Shown: positions 1 to 10,274, counted from the stretch's first letter. The stretch is DNA of 64,000 nt from Spiroplasma sp. NBRC 100390 (GCF_001886495.1 NZ_CP018022.1:558001-622000); one strand, 5' to 3'. Program-made: numbers and translations. The notes: generated by a model from the sequence alone, not told the origin.

Positions 1-2
1 AT

Positions 3-1259
3 CTTGATGCGTTAAATCAATTTGGAACAACAATTGTTGATGTAATGAATTGTAAAATTGGTTTTAAATTTAATATATTTAATAATTTAACAGCAATTAG
101 TGAAGTTATTCGGTTTGTTCGGATTGTCTTAACTTATCTTGATCAATTTGATTCAGCAAAAAGTCCAACTTGAGCAGAAATCAATACTGTTCGAACAACA
201 ACTTATAAGTTAAATTCAAAAATTGATTTTAAAAAAATTCTTAATGATTTATTAGTTAGATTAACTAGTACTAATGGTGAAGGATTACGTAGTTTAATTG
301 CAATTTTATTTCAAAGTTCTGAACATCATCAGATTAAATCAAATCCTTTCGCTAATCTTGGTTTTTTATCAAAGGAAGATTTGACTCCATCGGGACTATC
401 AGCAATTGGAAAAGTTTTAATTAATAAATATATGCCGCTTGAAATACTTGGTTCTATTAAAGTTTATCTTGGTAATGTCGTATGAGATTTGATCAATACT
501 ATTTCAGCAAAAGAAACGTTAGATGATATGGTGGCGTTTTTAAACAATAAGTTAATAGCCGACAATCTTCCAGAGAGTATTAAACCAGTGATTGACAAAA
601 TCAAAACTGATCCTGTTGTAATTAAAGATTTATTTACAGCATTATATCAAGGTGACATTTTAGGTGATATTTTCAAAATGTTATTACCAGATTCACCGTT
701 AACTAATGTTAAAAACTTAAAAGCAATGTTAAATGACCCGTTGCAAAACTGAATGCCAGCAAATCAGTTTACAAATATTATTGGCGAAAAAAGTATAGTT
801 GAGGTTGTGACAGATTTAAATCAAACAATTACCACACCAACCTTTATTAATGCTCAAGATGTTTATCAGCTATTTGATAGTTTTTTAACCCCAACAACCA
901 ATAATTCCTATCTCTTAAAAGATGCCTTGTTAAATCCAGATGAGTTTTTTGCCATTTTAGGATTTAAGAACAACGTAATTGTTGATAAAACACCATTATC
1001 TTATTTAAAAGGTATTTTAGAAAACATTATGGGAATTAAAGAAGCATTTAAAGTAATAAATAAATATATTGATGATTTTAATGTTAATCAACAAAAATTA
1101 GCAGCAATAATCCAACAAACATTTGATGCTTTACAAGTAGGGGTATTATCACAAACAGTTGACAATGTTTTTGAATATGAAATTAATAATAAGATTATTA
1201 AGATTGTTGTTAAATTGCAACATGATAAGTATCTTATCAATGAAATTACAATGAATTAA
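3..1259 (+). CDS. C-terminal part of a large mollicute lipoprotein-like protein (5' end outside window)
   Basis: One frame is open from the window edge to TAA at 1257-1259 when TGA (172-174, 483-485, 750-752) is read as Trp, giving about 418 residues without a start. The protein is hydrophilic, rich in Leu/Ile/Asn/Asp and predicted helical, with no membrane segment in the visible part. Phrases such as 'PLSYLKGIL' and 'YIDDFNVN' near the C terminus recall the MOLPALP paralogous lipoprotein family of mollicutes, but this is recognition by style and not by a diagnostic motif. It is followed by a rho-independent terminator. Function unknown; probably surface-exposed if the missing N terminus carries a lipobox. 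Confidence 0.7.
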
Positions 1260-1265
1260 AACATT

Positions 1266-1305
1266 TAAAAAGTTATTCTTTAAAGGAAAAGAATAACTTT
1301 TTTAT
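1266..1305 (+). terminator. rho-independent terminator
   Basis: AAAAGTTATTCTT (1268-1280) pairs with AAGAATAACTTTT (1289-1301), loop of about 8 nt, followed by T residues. It sits a few bases after the stop of the preceding gene. Confidence 0.85.
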
Positions 1306-1314
1306 TGAATTTGG

Positions 1315-1340
1315 TATAATGATAAAAGAAAGAAGTGAGG
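1315..1340 (+). promoter_or_regulatory. promoter -10 and ribosome binding site of yqeG
   Basis: TATAAT at 1315-1320 preceded by TTGG (extended -10 character); no good -35. A GTGAGG Shine-Dalgarno-like sequence at 1335-1340 precedes the ATG at 1351. Confidence 0.6.
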
Positions 1341-1350
1341 GTTTTTAATA

Positions 1351-1947
1351 ATGGCTAAAAAAATTTTTGGAAAAAAAAAGAATCGTAACTTATTATTAAA
1401 TTATTTTAAACCGTCAATTTATGTTCAAAATGTTAATAAGATTAATCTTGAATCATTAAAAAAACATGGGATTAAAGTTTTTATTTGTGATTTGGATAAC
1501 ACCTTAACACCATTTTATCGTGGTATTCCAAATGCAGATAATTTAAATTTAATTCAAAAGGTACAAGACTTGGGAATGACATTTGTGCTAGTTTCAAATA
1601 ATGCCCGTAAACGAGTAGAACGATTTGCGTTAAAAGCAGGAATTGAACATTATTATTGGAATGCTAAAAAACCATTATTAAAATATTTTCGAATTATTTC
1701 ACGACAATTTAATGTTAATCCTCACGAAATGATTATGGTTGGTGATCAGTTAATTACTGATGTTTTGTTTGCAAACCGTGCGCATATGGAAAGTATTTTG
1801 GTTGTTCCTGTAACTGGTGTTGATGAGTCAAATCGCTTTATTCGTTTATTAGAAAGTTTAGTTTACAAACGATTAGCACAAAAAAACATTTTACATAAAG
1901 GATTCTTTGATGAAGGAGAATATGGGTTAGATTATGATATCTTATAA
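1351..1947 (+). CDS. yqeG: YqeG family HAD IIIA-type phosphatase
   Basis: 198 aa, the usual size of YqeG. Motif I of the HAD superfamily is visible as CDLDNTLTPF (nucleophile and acid/base Asp near residues 47-49), followed by motif II VSNN and motif IV GDQLITDV near residues 128-135. The family is a cytoplasmic phosphatase whose physiological substrate is not established here. The gene overlaps yqeH by 14 nt, so the two are co-transcribed and probably translationally coupled; the same gene order is conserved in Bacillus. Start chosen at the ATG after GTGAGG. The N terminus is Lys-rich, typical of this genus. Confidence 0.93.
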   Translation: MAKKIFGKKKNRNLLLNYFKPSIYVQNVNKINLESLKKHGIKVFICDLDNTLTPFYRGIPNADNLNLIQKVQDLGMTFVLVSNNARKRVERFALKAGIEHYYWNAKKPLLKYFRIISRQFNVNPHEMIMVGDQLITDVLFANRAHMESILVVPVTGVDESNRFIRLLESLVYKRLAQKNILHKGFFDEGEYGLDYDIL

Positions 1948-3010
1948 GAAATGTCAGGGTTGTGGTGCTATTTTGCAAAATACTAAGCAAGGACAAATTG
2001 GTTATGTTGAAAATTTAACACAGGATTATTGCTATCGTTGTTTTCGTTTAACGCATTATAATGAATTAATTGATTATGATTTAAATGAAACTGATTTTTT
2101 AGCAAATCTTAATAATAACTATGATTTAACATACCATTATTTCTATGTTTTAGATGTCTATGATTTAGATGGTTCACGAAATTTAGAATTAGAGCAAATC
2201 TTACAAAATAATAAGGTAACATTAATTATTAACAAAATTGATTTAATTCAAAAGTTAATTAGTAATAATAAAATTCTTACTTTTGTTGAAGAACTTTTTA
2301 CTAATTCGGTTTTATTGCCAAGGATTGAAAATATTATTTTAGTTAGTGCTTTAAAAAATTATTCATTAGATGAATTATATCGCTATATAAAACATCAAAG
2401 TGAGGATATTGTTTTTGTTGGTAGTTCAAATACGGGGAAGAGTACTTTACTAAATAGTTTAATTAAATTAACCAATTACCAACAAAAAATAACAGTTTCG
2501 AATAATGTTTCAACAACGCTTGGTAATATTGAGGTTAAATTAGGAACAAGACATAAAATTTATGATACTCCAGGAATTGTTAATAACCATACCATTATTT
2601 CTTATTTAGACCATAATGACAAAAAAATGATTACTAATAAATTAATAAAACCGATTACATTTCAATTAGATTCTGAGCAAACAATTTTTTATGAAGGCTT
2701 AGCAAGTTTTTCTTTTTTAAAAGGATTAAAAACAAGTTTTCATTTTTATAAAAATAATAATATTAAGTTACATCGCACAAAATTAATAAATAAAGACCAT
2801 TATTTTAATCAGCATTTAATGCAAGCCTCTTTAAGATTAAAAGATTATCATCTGTGAAGAGAACAAACAATCATTATTGAAGAACCCGGGGACTATTCGT
2901 TATTGATTGCCGGATTAGGGTGAATTACTTTTAAAGGTAGCCCAGGACAAGAAATAATGGTTGGAACAAATCAAAACATTAAAATTAATTTACGAAAACG
3001 GTTTATTTAG
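1934..3010 (+). CDS. yqeH: Ribosome biogenesis GTPase YqeH (circularly permuted)
   Basis: 358 aa with two TGA Trp codons in the last 50 residues; Bacillus YqeH is about 366 aa. Order of motifs is the permuted YqeH type: N-terminal treble-clef zinc finger (CQGCG near residue 7 and CYRC...HYNE near 33-42), G4 motif NKID near residue 99, then P-loop VGSSNTGKST near 163-172 and G3 DTPG near 207. YqeH assists 30S subunit assembly and binds GTP in the cytoplasm. Overlaps yqeG by 14 nt; AAGGAG at about 1913 lies within yqeG. No terminator separates it from the next gene 43 nt downstream. Confidence 0.94.
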
Positions 3011-3052
3011 TTTTATAATTAAAGGTAGATAGTTAGAAAGGAAGAAGGTTAT

Positions 3053-3946
3053 ATGAATCTTTTTAAAAAATATCCTTATGTTATTACTGATTTAGATGGA
3101 ACAATAGCCAATGAAGGTTATGCAATTAACGACGAAACTTATGAAGCTTTACAAACATATCAGTTAGTGAGTGATTATCATTTGTTTTTGGCATCAGGAC
3201 GGTTAGATTTAATGGCTAAAGAGTATTTTGCAAAGTTAAAAGTCAAGACACCAATTATTTCTTGTAATGGTGCTTTAATTCGAGACCCTATTAGTAATGA
3301 AGTCTTATACCAACAAACCTTACCACAAGATTTAGCAATTGAAATTATTATGAAAGCATTAGAACATGATATTGATCATATTGTTTATACTGCAAATATG
3401 ATTTATGGTCATCCGCATTCAAAACGAATTGCTTTGATGATGAAATATAATGAACAATTAATTGATGAGAGTTATCGAATTCCATTAGATACTGAAACAA
3501 ATTATCTGACATTATTAAAAAATAATGATATTCAAGCTTTAAAGATTTTGTTTCCCTTTACTTCGCAGGCTGAATTAGACCGTGTTCAAGCTATTAATGA
3601 ACCATTTAAAGATCAAGTTGAAGGAGTATTTTCACAAAAGGACTTATTTGATATTCAATCTTTAGATATTAATAAAGGAAATTCTTTTAAGAAATTATGT
3701 GAATTAAAAGGGTATGATCCACATCAATTTATCTTTTATGGTGATAATTATAATGACCTTGAACTTGCTAAAAGTGTTGGTTATACAGTGGCAATGGGGA
3801 ATAGTATCTTAGAATTAAAAAAAATTGCTAATGCAACAACAGTTTCTGTTGATGATAATGGTGTTAGAGAACATCTTTTTACCGAAGTTTTAACAAAGGA
3901 TCAAATTGCTGAGTTTTTACCGCAGGTTAAAAATGTTTTTAAATAA
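3053..3946 (+). CDS. Cof-type HAD-IIB family phosphatase
   Basis: 297 aa. Motif I TDLDGTIANEG near residue 12-22, motif II SGR near 48-50, and motif III/IV GDNYNDLELAKSVG around residue 233, the pattern of Cof/YidA-type sugar-phosphate or flavin-nucleotide phosphatases. A C2 cap lies between. Mollicutes carry many paralogues with broad substrate range, so the substrate cannot be stated. AGGAAGAAGG precedes the ATG. A weak inverted repeat AAATAAACATT/AATGTTTATTT around 3942-3974 follows the stop. Confidence 0.92.
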   Translation: MNLFKKYPYVITDLDGTIANEGYAINDETYEALQTYQLVSDYHLFLASGRLDLMAKEYFAKLKVKTPIISCNGALIRDPISNEVLYQQTLPQDLAIEIIMKALEHDIDHIVYTANMIYGHPHSKRIALMMKYNEQLIDESYRIPLDTETNYLTLLKNNDIQALKILFPFTSQAELDRVQAINEPFKDQVEGVFSQKDLFDIQSLDINKGNSFKKLCELKGYDPHQFIFYGDNYNDLELAKSVGYTVAMGNSILELKKIANATTVSVDDNGVREHLFTEVLTKDQIAEFLPQVKNVFK

Positions 3947-4066
3947 ACATTTTTTATTTTGTTTAATGTTTATTTAGTAAGAATTAATAGAAAATGTTAA
4001 ATAAAATTAAGCAATTTTTTAAAAAGAAAAGATTTTAATAATAGTATGAGTAATTTATAATTGAAG

Positions 4067-4594
4067 TTATTTTTGCAATTCCAAAAAGAGAGTGTCTTCA
4101 AGAATGCCATTATGTAGTTGATAATTTTTAATCAACTTTATGGGGGCAAAATTACAAGCTTTATAACATTTAATTGCTATTATATTTTTCGAGAGCGGAT
4201 CAACAATTAGTTTGTTATAAACTATATTATTAAGGAATAAATATTCAATAAATGAGAGAATTACTTTTTTCCCTAATCCTTGGTTTTGATATTTTTTTGA
4301 TAAAAATAAATCAAAACCAATTACTAATGATGCTCTATTATAATTTAGAATATTTTTGGTCTTTTGATCTAATTGATAAAATTGTAAGTATCCAATTTTT
4401 TTATTTTCTAAAGCAATACATAATGCAGTAATATTTTTATCTACTATTTTTGCTTTAAATTTAGTTTTAATTTTATGATATGTAAAATTTGTATCTTCGC
4501 CCTCATAAAATTTTAAAATTTCAGGTTCATTTAATCATTTTTTAAGTTTTAGATAATGTGATGTTTTATTTTTCAAGTGAATAAATTTAATCAT
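4067..4594 (-). CDS. GNAT family N-acetyltransferase (RimJ/RimL or AAC(6')-like)
   Basis: 175 aa on the minus strand, with one in-frame TGA (Trp at residue 20). The N terminus resembles aminoglycoside 6'-acetyltransferase-like proteins (LKKWLNEPEI... GED), followed by IGYLQFYQL and the acetyl-CoA motif A YQNQGLGKK, then VDPLSKNIIAIKCYKACNF typical of GNAT motif B. Preceded by AAGGA eight to ten bases before the ATG. It lies alone between convergent and divergent neighbours. Substrate unknown; resistance to aminoglycosides is only a possibility because many chromosomal relatives acetylate other amines. Confidence 0.85.
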
Positions 4595-4902
4595 AATTTG
4601 TGACCAATCCTTTTTTAACTTACATTAATTATAAAATGTTTTTAAATCTTTTATAATTTTTTTATTTAATTTGTTTTTGCAAAGCAGAATATTAAAAAGT
4701 TCGTTTTTGAGGGTAAAGTTTAAACCATATGGTTCACCCTGGAATTAGTTTTACATTAATGAAATAAAATAAGAAATTATGTTATAATGCTTCTACAAAG
4801 ATATTTTATCTTTGTTATGATAGCACCATATATTGCTAACTAACACTTTATTAAATTACAAATTATGACAATAATAATAATTTCAGAAAGGAAGAAAAAA
4901 TA
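4595..4902 (+). promoter_or_regulatory. intergenic region upstream of the M60 lipoprotein gene
   Basis: 308 bp without a gene. It holds TATAAT at 4783-4788, an inverted repeat ACAAAGAT/ATCTTTGT at about 4795-4817 just after the likely start of transcription, and the ribosome site AGAAAGGAAG before the ATG at 4903. An imperfect inverted repeat AGGGT...ACCCT lies at about 4709-4740. Confidence 0.5.
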
Positions 4903-6336
4903 ATGAAAAAATTATTCAGTTTATTAAGCGCCTTAACAATAACAGGAACTAGTATGCCAAGTTTAGTTAGTTGCAAAATATTTGACACTAATAATGAAGC
5001 AAGTTATAAACAATCAACAATAATAAAACAAAAAAATGAATTATTAACAAGTGATGAAATTAGAAAGCGTGAAAATCGAAATTTACGACATTCTGAATTT
5101 AAACCAACCGGATATTTTTTAAAGAAAGATTCAAGATACAAAATTATTTTAAATCGTAGAGTTACTGATGATGAAGCAAAAAATGTTAAATTATCAATTG
5201 GTCAATGAGGAAAATATGCAAATGCTATGTTACAACAAGATGATAATACTTTCTCAGAATATCAAATATCATCTAATAGTCAAGAAATTTCATTTATAAC
5301 CAAAAATTCTGGGGTTCTTTATGTTGCTGATAACAATCAAACTAATTTACAAATAGTTAATGTAGCAGGAGATAATCCAGAGGATGTTATCAAAATCCCA
5401 ACTTTTAAAGTAAATGAAACAAATGAAAAAGAATTTGAAAAAGAAACTAAAACAACAAATTCTCCTTTTGTGGAGTTTGTTTCAAAACATTATTTTGCAA
5501 CAATGCAAACAGATATAATAAAAAAAATAATTAATGGTCCTAAAGAATCGGGTTGATGAGATGCATTTTTAAACAACTGGGATCATGGATGAAATATGAC
5601 AAATAAATTTTGAGGTTTAAGTGAAGAAGCTACAGATATTAATCATAAATATTCTCAATACATTCATATTGCCAATGCTGATGATGGTGCTGGTTATGCT
5701 AATGCCACAGATGGACGTGTTATGTTTCCTAATAGCACTAATGCTGGTGATGATTTATTTCATCAAACCAGAGACCAAGGAGCATTATGACACGAAAGTG
5801 CTCACACTTATACAGCGGCACAATATACCTTTTCAAATACTGGTGAAACTCGAGCTGAAGTTAGTAAAGTTTATGTTCAACAATCTTTAAGAGTTAAACC
5901 AAAAGTTTTTGAATTTCGAGATGTTGTAACAAAATATTTGAATCAACCTGATCAGGATAAACATTTCTTAGATATGAAAGAAGATTATGGAGATAATACA
6001 TGAACTAAAGTGTCAATGTTTTGACAATTAAATATGGCATTTGGTAATAATTTTTATACTATAGTAAATCAAAAATATCGTAAAATAAATAATGGTCAAG
6101 ATCCTGATGCAGATCCTCGCTTTGATAATGATGATAAAAAAGTACAAGGATTTATTAAATTAACTTCACAAGTAACAGGTTATAATTTAGCACCATTCTT
6201 TACAAAATGAGGATTATGAGTAACTGATGATACTTTAAATATAATTAAAGATTTAAAACCTTTAACAAAAGAAATTTGAAATAACATTGTTGATCCATCA
6301 ACAGAAGAGAATCCAATTGTTCAAGAAGAAATTTAA
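4903..6336 (+). CDS. M60/enhancin-like zinc metallopeptidase lipoprotein
   Basis: 477 aa with many TGA Trp codons. Residues 1-25 are a lipoprotein signal ending in LVSC (Cys25). The catalytic motif is HESAH at residues 297-301 with a further Glu at 315, fitting the M60 pattern HExxH-x(8-28)-E. About 70 residues later comes 'MFWQLNMAFGNNFY', a conserved helix of enhancin/M60 peptidases. M60 enzymes cleave mucin-like glycoproteins; viral enhancins damage the insect peritrophic matrix. As a membrane-anchored ectoenzyme it probably acts on host surface glycoproteins (inference). Own promoter and terminator, so monocistronic. The start is fixed by GGAAG and the signal peptide. Confidence 0.88.
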
Positions 6337-6372
6337 ATTTTAAGATAACAAATAATTCAAGTAATTATTTAT

Positions 6373-6404
6373 GAGAATATCAGTGATATGATATTCTCTT
6401 TTTT
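6373..6404 (+). terminator. rho-independent terminator after the M60 gene
   Basis: GAGAATATC (6373-6381) pairs with GATATTCTC (6390-6398) and is followed by T6. Confidence 0.88.
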
Positions 6405-6502
6405 ATTTAACAGCAAGAATTAATTGGTAAAAGTTAAATGAACCGAAAAAGAAACAAATTTTGTCGGTTTAATCTTCACTAAATTCAAAAACTGTTATTA
6501 AA

Positions 6503-6540
6503 TTAAGAGATTTGTTTTTACTTGTATTTACAATTTATAA
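6503..6540 (+). repeat. dispersed IS30-end-like repeat, copy 1
   Basis: Contains GATTTGTTTTTACTTG followed by TATTTACAATTTATAA. Related copies lie at 56086-56120, 57220-57260 and 57529-57568, with consensus GATTTGTTGCACTTGC + ATTTACAATTTA. A similar string (GTTGCACTTCATTTGACAA) directly follows the stop of the IS30 transposase relic on the minus strand at about 7316-7334, suggesting these are solo remnants of an IS30-type terminal repeat. Confidence 0.5.
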
Positions 6541-6554
6541 ATAAATAATTTTTT

Positions 6555-6598
6555 GCATATTTTATCAAATAGTTTGCAAATTACTTGATAAAATATGC
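6555..6598. repeat. 44-bp palindrome upstream of lipoprotein, copy 1
   Basis: Arms GCATATTTTATCAA and TTGATAAAATATGC surround the centre TTTGCAAA. A 40-bp perfect palindrome of the same sequence family lies at 57372-57411 upstream of another lipoprotein gene. About 40 bp downstream, 6641-6674 differs at one position in 34 from the corresponding block upstream of the gene at 57093. Confidence 0.85.
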
Positions 6599-6690
6599 CT
6601 ATTAAATTTTTTACCCATGCTTTTTTCCTTTTCTGTTAAGATTAAAAACATAGATTATAAAATAATCTAATTATGAAAGAGGGTCTATAA

Positions 6691-7304
6691 ATGAAGAAAT
6701 TATTAACTTTTTTAGTATACTTACACTAACATCAATGCCAGTTAGTAATATTGTTGGATGTAGACAACAAACAAATGAAGAAGAAGCATCACCAGAAAAA
6801 GCAATTGCTGCATCAGTTAACAATCTTTTAGATAAGGTCAAATATGATGTTTCTTCAAAGGGGTTTGTGTTTAAAGAAGGAGATGGATCTGTAAAATCAC
6901 AGATTGAGATTTTAGAATTATGGTTAGGTCCTAAAAATCCTGATTTGGGTATTATAAAAGATGATTTATTTTTAATGGTGATGCCAATTCTAACTGTATC
7001 AGACCTAAACATGAAAAATAATAATCGATTATTTTTTTTCACAGATAAAAATGATATTACTTCAATTGATAATTTTAAAGCTGTAATAAATACTGGAGAT
7101 AATAATCCTTTACAAGAACTGGAAAAATATTTTGAAAAAATGACAAATGTGAAATTAGACTTTTTTGATTATATTACTTCTAATCATTTAGTTGATGGCA
7201 CAAATGGAGAAAAACATAATTTGTATTGAGCCGGACTTGGTGTTAAAATTACTGGTGATGTAAAAGGCAATTCTAAAAAATTAAAAGATATCTTTTATTC
7301 TTAA
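6691..7304 (+). pseudogene. lipoprotein gene with a one-base frameshift in the signal peptide
   Basis: ATG 6691 follows GAAAGAGGG and begins MKKLLTFL but runs into TAA at 6727. If one base is added after TTTTTTA at about 6711, the frame continues as SILTLTSMPVSNIVGC, a perfect lipobox, then as an open frame to TAA 7302-7304 with one TGA Trp. The restored protein would be about 204 aa, acidic after the Cys, with no recognised domain. The coding part downstream is intact, so this is a very recent deletion, an indel-type on/off variant, or a sequencing error. Confidence 0.75.
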
Positions 7305-7336
7305 TAAAGGTTACTTTGTCAAATGAAGTGCAACAC

Positions 7337-7518
7337 TTATAAATCTTTAAATATAAAATTAGGAAATTTGAATCCTATTTTTTTCTTGGTCTGTTATTTA
7401 ATGAGATAGTTGCTAATTCAATTTCTTTATTATCATATTCATTTAAATTACTATGTTTTGGAAATTACTGTCGTAATAATTTATTTGTATATTCAACAGA
7501 ATTAAGTATAGAGATTGA
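7337..7518 (-). pseudogene. degenerate C-terminal fragment of an IS30-family transposase
   Basis: Reading the minus strand gives fragments matching the end of IS30 transposases: EYTNKLLRQ, a stop where Tyr is expected, FPKHSNLNEY, then EIELATISLNNRPRKK. The LNNRPRK box near the C terminus of IS30 DDE transposases is clear. The rest of the element is gone. The sequence past the stop (GTTGCACTT...) resembles the dispersed repeats at 6503 and 56-57.6 kb. Confidence 0.75.
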
Positions 7519-7735
7519 ATAAAGTAAGTGGTTGTTCAAAAACACATATTTTACAAGCATTTTATTGGGTCTTAAATGTTTTAAAAAAAATTGTTACTAC
7601 AGTGTTATCAACAGATTATACATATGATATTTTCAAAAATAATACTGGAGCAGAATATGCAGAAGTCGATTTATCAGCAACAACAGAAAAAGACCAAGAT
7701 ATAAAAGTGATTATTAATTCAAAGGATGAAAAACA
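7519..7735 (+). other. gene-free remnant stretch before the GNAT gene
   Basis: An open frame runs through here (it would give '...NNTGAEYAEVDLSATTEKDQDIKV...') but has no start signal and overlaps the next gene in another frame. It could be the eroded end of a lipoprotein gene disrupted along with the IS30 copy. AAAGGATG at its end serves the next gene. Confidence 0.35.
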
Positions 7736-8251
7736 ATGGAAATTAGAACAATTAAAGAAGAAGAAAAAGCAGAAACAAGAAAAATTATTTTTAAAGCATT
7801 TAATACTAACGACAAGAAAGATGTTATTGAACATATTTTGGTTGATAATTTAAGATTATTGCCAGAGTATGATCCTACCTTTGATGTTGTTGCTATTATT
7901 AACAATCAGATTGTTGGCCATGCTTTTTTAAGCACTGTTACAATCAATGATAATCATAAATTATTGGCATTAGCACCAATTGCTGTTCAAAAAGAATATC
8001 AAGGACAAAAGATTGGTACAAAATTAATTAAATTTTTAGAAGACAAAGCAACAACAAAAGGGTATCAAGCAATTTTTATTTTAGGAGATCCAAATTATTA
8101 TTCAAAATTTAACTATGTTCCGGCTATTAATTATGCAATTAAAGCTCCTTTTGAAATTGAAGATAAATATTTTATGGTTAAAGAATTATATTTGAATAGT
8201 TTATCTAATACTACAGGAACCTTAAAATATTCTCCACCATTTCGAATTTAA
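7736..8251 (+). CDS. GNAT family N-acetyltransferase (YhbS-like)
   Basis: 171 aa. N-terminal MEIRTIKEEEKAETRKII, a central strand pair VVAIINNQIVGHAFL, the acetyl-CoA loop VQKEYQGQKIGTKLI near residues 80-94 and the YhbS-type tail GDPNYYSKFNYVPA near 118-131. The FILGDPNYY element is typical of the COG3153 subgroup. Acts in the cytoplasm on an unknown small molecule or peptide. RBS AAAGGATG. Uncommonly for this window it has no TGA codon. Confidence 0.9.
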   Translation: MEIRTIKEEEKAETRKIIFKAFNTNDKKDVIEHILVDNLRLLPEYDPTFDVVAIINNQIVGHAFLSTVTINDNHKLLALAPIAVQKEYQGQKIGTKLIKFLEDKATTKGYQAIFILGDPNYYSKFNYVPAINYAIKAPFEIEDKYFMVKELYLNSLSNTTGTLKYSPPFRI

Positions 8252-8330
8252 CACAAGATAGGGCATTTCCTTTATTTTAACTATTCAAAACTTTATATTT
8301 TAGAGGGTAGTTTTATTTTGAAATTTATGG

Positions 8331-8382
8331 TATAATTCATCAGTAAGTTAAATTAAATAACTAGGTTATATTTATAGGGGAG
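8331..8382 (+). promoter_or_regulatory. promoter and RBS of the following unknown gene
   Basis: TATAAT at 8331-8336 preceded by ATGG, and AGGGGAG at 8376-8382 before ATG 8390. The -35 is not clear. Confidence 0.6.
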
Positions 8383-8389
8383 TAAGCGT

Positions 8390-9133
8390 ATGAAAAAAGA
8401 TATGATAATTTTATCAGCTGAGGACTTCTTGGATTTAGAGCCTGATGAAAATATTCGCAAAGTACGTCATGATGCAGAATATCAATTTGATTATGAAAGT
8501 TGAAAAACAGTTCTTTATTCATCGGGAAAATTAAAATTTATTTTGCGTTATGTGCAAGCAATTTTTCGTTGAATGAATGATGTAACTGATTTAACAGGTT
8601 TAACAATTAGCATTAGTGCTATTATTGTTGATAAGTTTAATTTTTCATTATTTAAAAATCAACAACACTTGTTTAATTGTAGTTTATCAACAAATTTTTA
8701 TTTAATTTCTGAATCAGAGTGAGCTGAAAGAATTACTGAAGCACATGCTTCAAATTATGATTTAGTTAAAAACCAATTAGTCCATGATCCATTGGAAATG
8801 AATCATTGAGTAGGGGAAGAAGGTTTTGGAAAATTCATTAATATGTTATTAATGTTAATTCGTAATTCGGAGAAAATTGATTCGCTAACATTACCAATTC
8901 AATGAATAATTGAATTTAAAGATAATAATTTGACAATGTCACGAATGAGAATGCAAATTTCATCATTACAAAATCGAACTGCACCAGAAAATGATTTTAT
9001 TGTTGATCGTACAAAAGAAACGATTGAAGATAAAAATTCGGAGGGTGAAACTGAACCATCAGGAGAGGAATCTAGAAAAACAGATAGTGATGATATTGCT
9101 TCATGAAATAAATATTATAAAGAAGATGTTTAA
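8390..9133 (+). CDS. conserved-looking Spiroplasma protein of unknown function
   Basis: 247 aa once five TGA codons are read as Trp. Cytoplasmic, no signal peptide or clear membrane helix. The first half is mixed alpha/beta with phrases LSAEDFLDLEPDEN and WMNDVTDLTGLTISISAI. The last 50 residues are strongly acidic and Ser/Glu-rich (EGETEPSGEESRKTD), probably disordered. I recognise no family. It has its own promoter, AGGGGAG ribosome site and terminator, so it is an independent unit and a real gene, although it is invisible under the standard code. Confidence 0.8.
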
Positions 9134-9139
9134 TATCAA

Positions 9140-9172
9140 GAACAGGTTTAAGTTAATTTAAACCTGTTTTTG
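9140..9172 (+). terminator. rho-independent terminator
   Basis: AACAGGTTTAA (9141-9151) pairs with TTAAACCTGTT followed by a T tract. Confidence 0.9.
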
Positions 9173-9300
9173 TTATTAAACCTTGCAAAATAATTATGTT
9201 TAATAAAAAATTTTCTAATTTTTAAATAAAAATGTTGTTTTTTCTTCTAAAATATTATTTAATAAAATTAGCAGTTAAAACACTGCAGAGGAGGACAAAT

Positions 9301-10260
9301 ATGAACAAATTACTAAGCATTTTGGGCCCAGCAATAATTGCATTATCGTCAGCAACAACAGTTAATGTAGTTAATAGTAATAGTACGATTGTATCAAATC
9401 ATTCTTATCAAGCACAAGAAACTGAAGTATTTACTCATGAGTTTTCTATTCCGGTAGATGAAACAGATAATAGTAAACCTAAGATTGGTTCATTTGATGT
9501 AACTGAATCGTTAGTTTCTGTAATTGAGGAAATGAAAGCATTTGTTTTAGAAAATAATGCTATTGGTATTAAAATTACGTCATTCCAATCAGCATTTAAG
9601 TTATTAAATATTAGACCAATAATTTATCTTGATGATGTTAAAAATAAACAAATTCAAGATATTAATGCCGCTTTCATCTTTGCAATAAGTAATCCAGATG
9701 TAAAAATGCATCTGAAATTGGACATTATTGATGCTGGGTTTCATTCTTATTTTATGAAATTAAAAGGAGAAATAACTGATTCGCATGGAAATCTTACCCA
9801 TAAGATTGATTTATCAACTTATCAAGATTTACAAACATATAGTGCACATCAACTTTTAGGTGGATATAGTAATATTATTACTTTAGGTTATGAGTCATTA
9901 GTAACCAATATTAATCATATTGATTCAGAATATAATTCAGGAATTGAAATAAAAAATTATGGTTTTTATTGATATGCTCATCAAGTTAAAACAGCATTTA
10001 GTTTTAAATTAGATAAAGATGGTAGCGGATATTATTATGATGCATTAAAATATCTGAATAAAACGCTTAAATTAGAAAATGATGATTTGTATGTTGAAAA
10101 AATCCAAGCCGCAATACACACTGATGGTAAAGTTACATTTGAACCTGGTGATGATTATGAAGACATGCACTTAGTTCTTAAAGATTACTTTTATGTCGTT
10201 TTAAAAGTATATGGTTTAGATGGTGAATTTAAAATGTTAGTTAAAAACATAATATTATAA
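9301..10260 (+). CDS. secreted or surface protein of unknown function
   Basis: 319 aa. The ATG at 9301 follows GAGGAGGA and starts a typical export signal (MNKLLSILGPAIIALSSATT) without a lipobox Cys, so the product is secreted or stays anchored by the signal helix. The frame is open further upstream to 9232, but only this start has a ribosome site. The mature part is a mixed alpha/beta protein with two regions describing the same kind of strand pattern (residues 100-200 and 240-319); no family is recognised. One TGA Trp at residue 224. Flanked by terminators on both sides. Confidence 0.82.
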
Positions 10261-10274
10261 ATGTTAATTTAAAC

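Noticed and set aside
4709-4740. AGGGT...ACCCT dyad as a terminator
   Set aside because: Arms are short and imperfect and no T run follows; left as an unassigned dyad.
7515-7853. 112-residue plus-strand open frame between the IS30 relic and the GNAT gene
   Set aside because: Begins with TTG, overlaps the GNAT gene out of frame and has a Lys-rich shadow tail; at most a relic.
9232-9300. Upstream extension of the secreted protein starting at 9301
   Set aside because: No ribosome site; the extension would bury the export signal inside the protein, whereas 9301 has GAGGAGGA.
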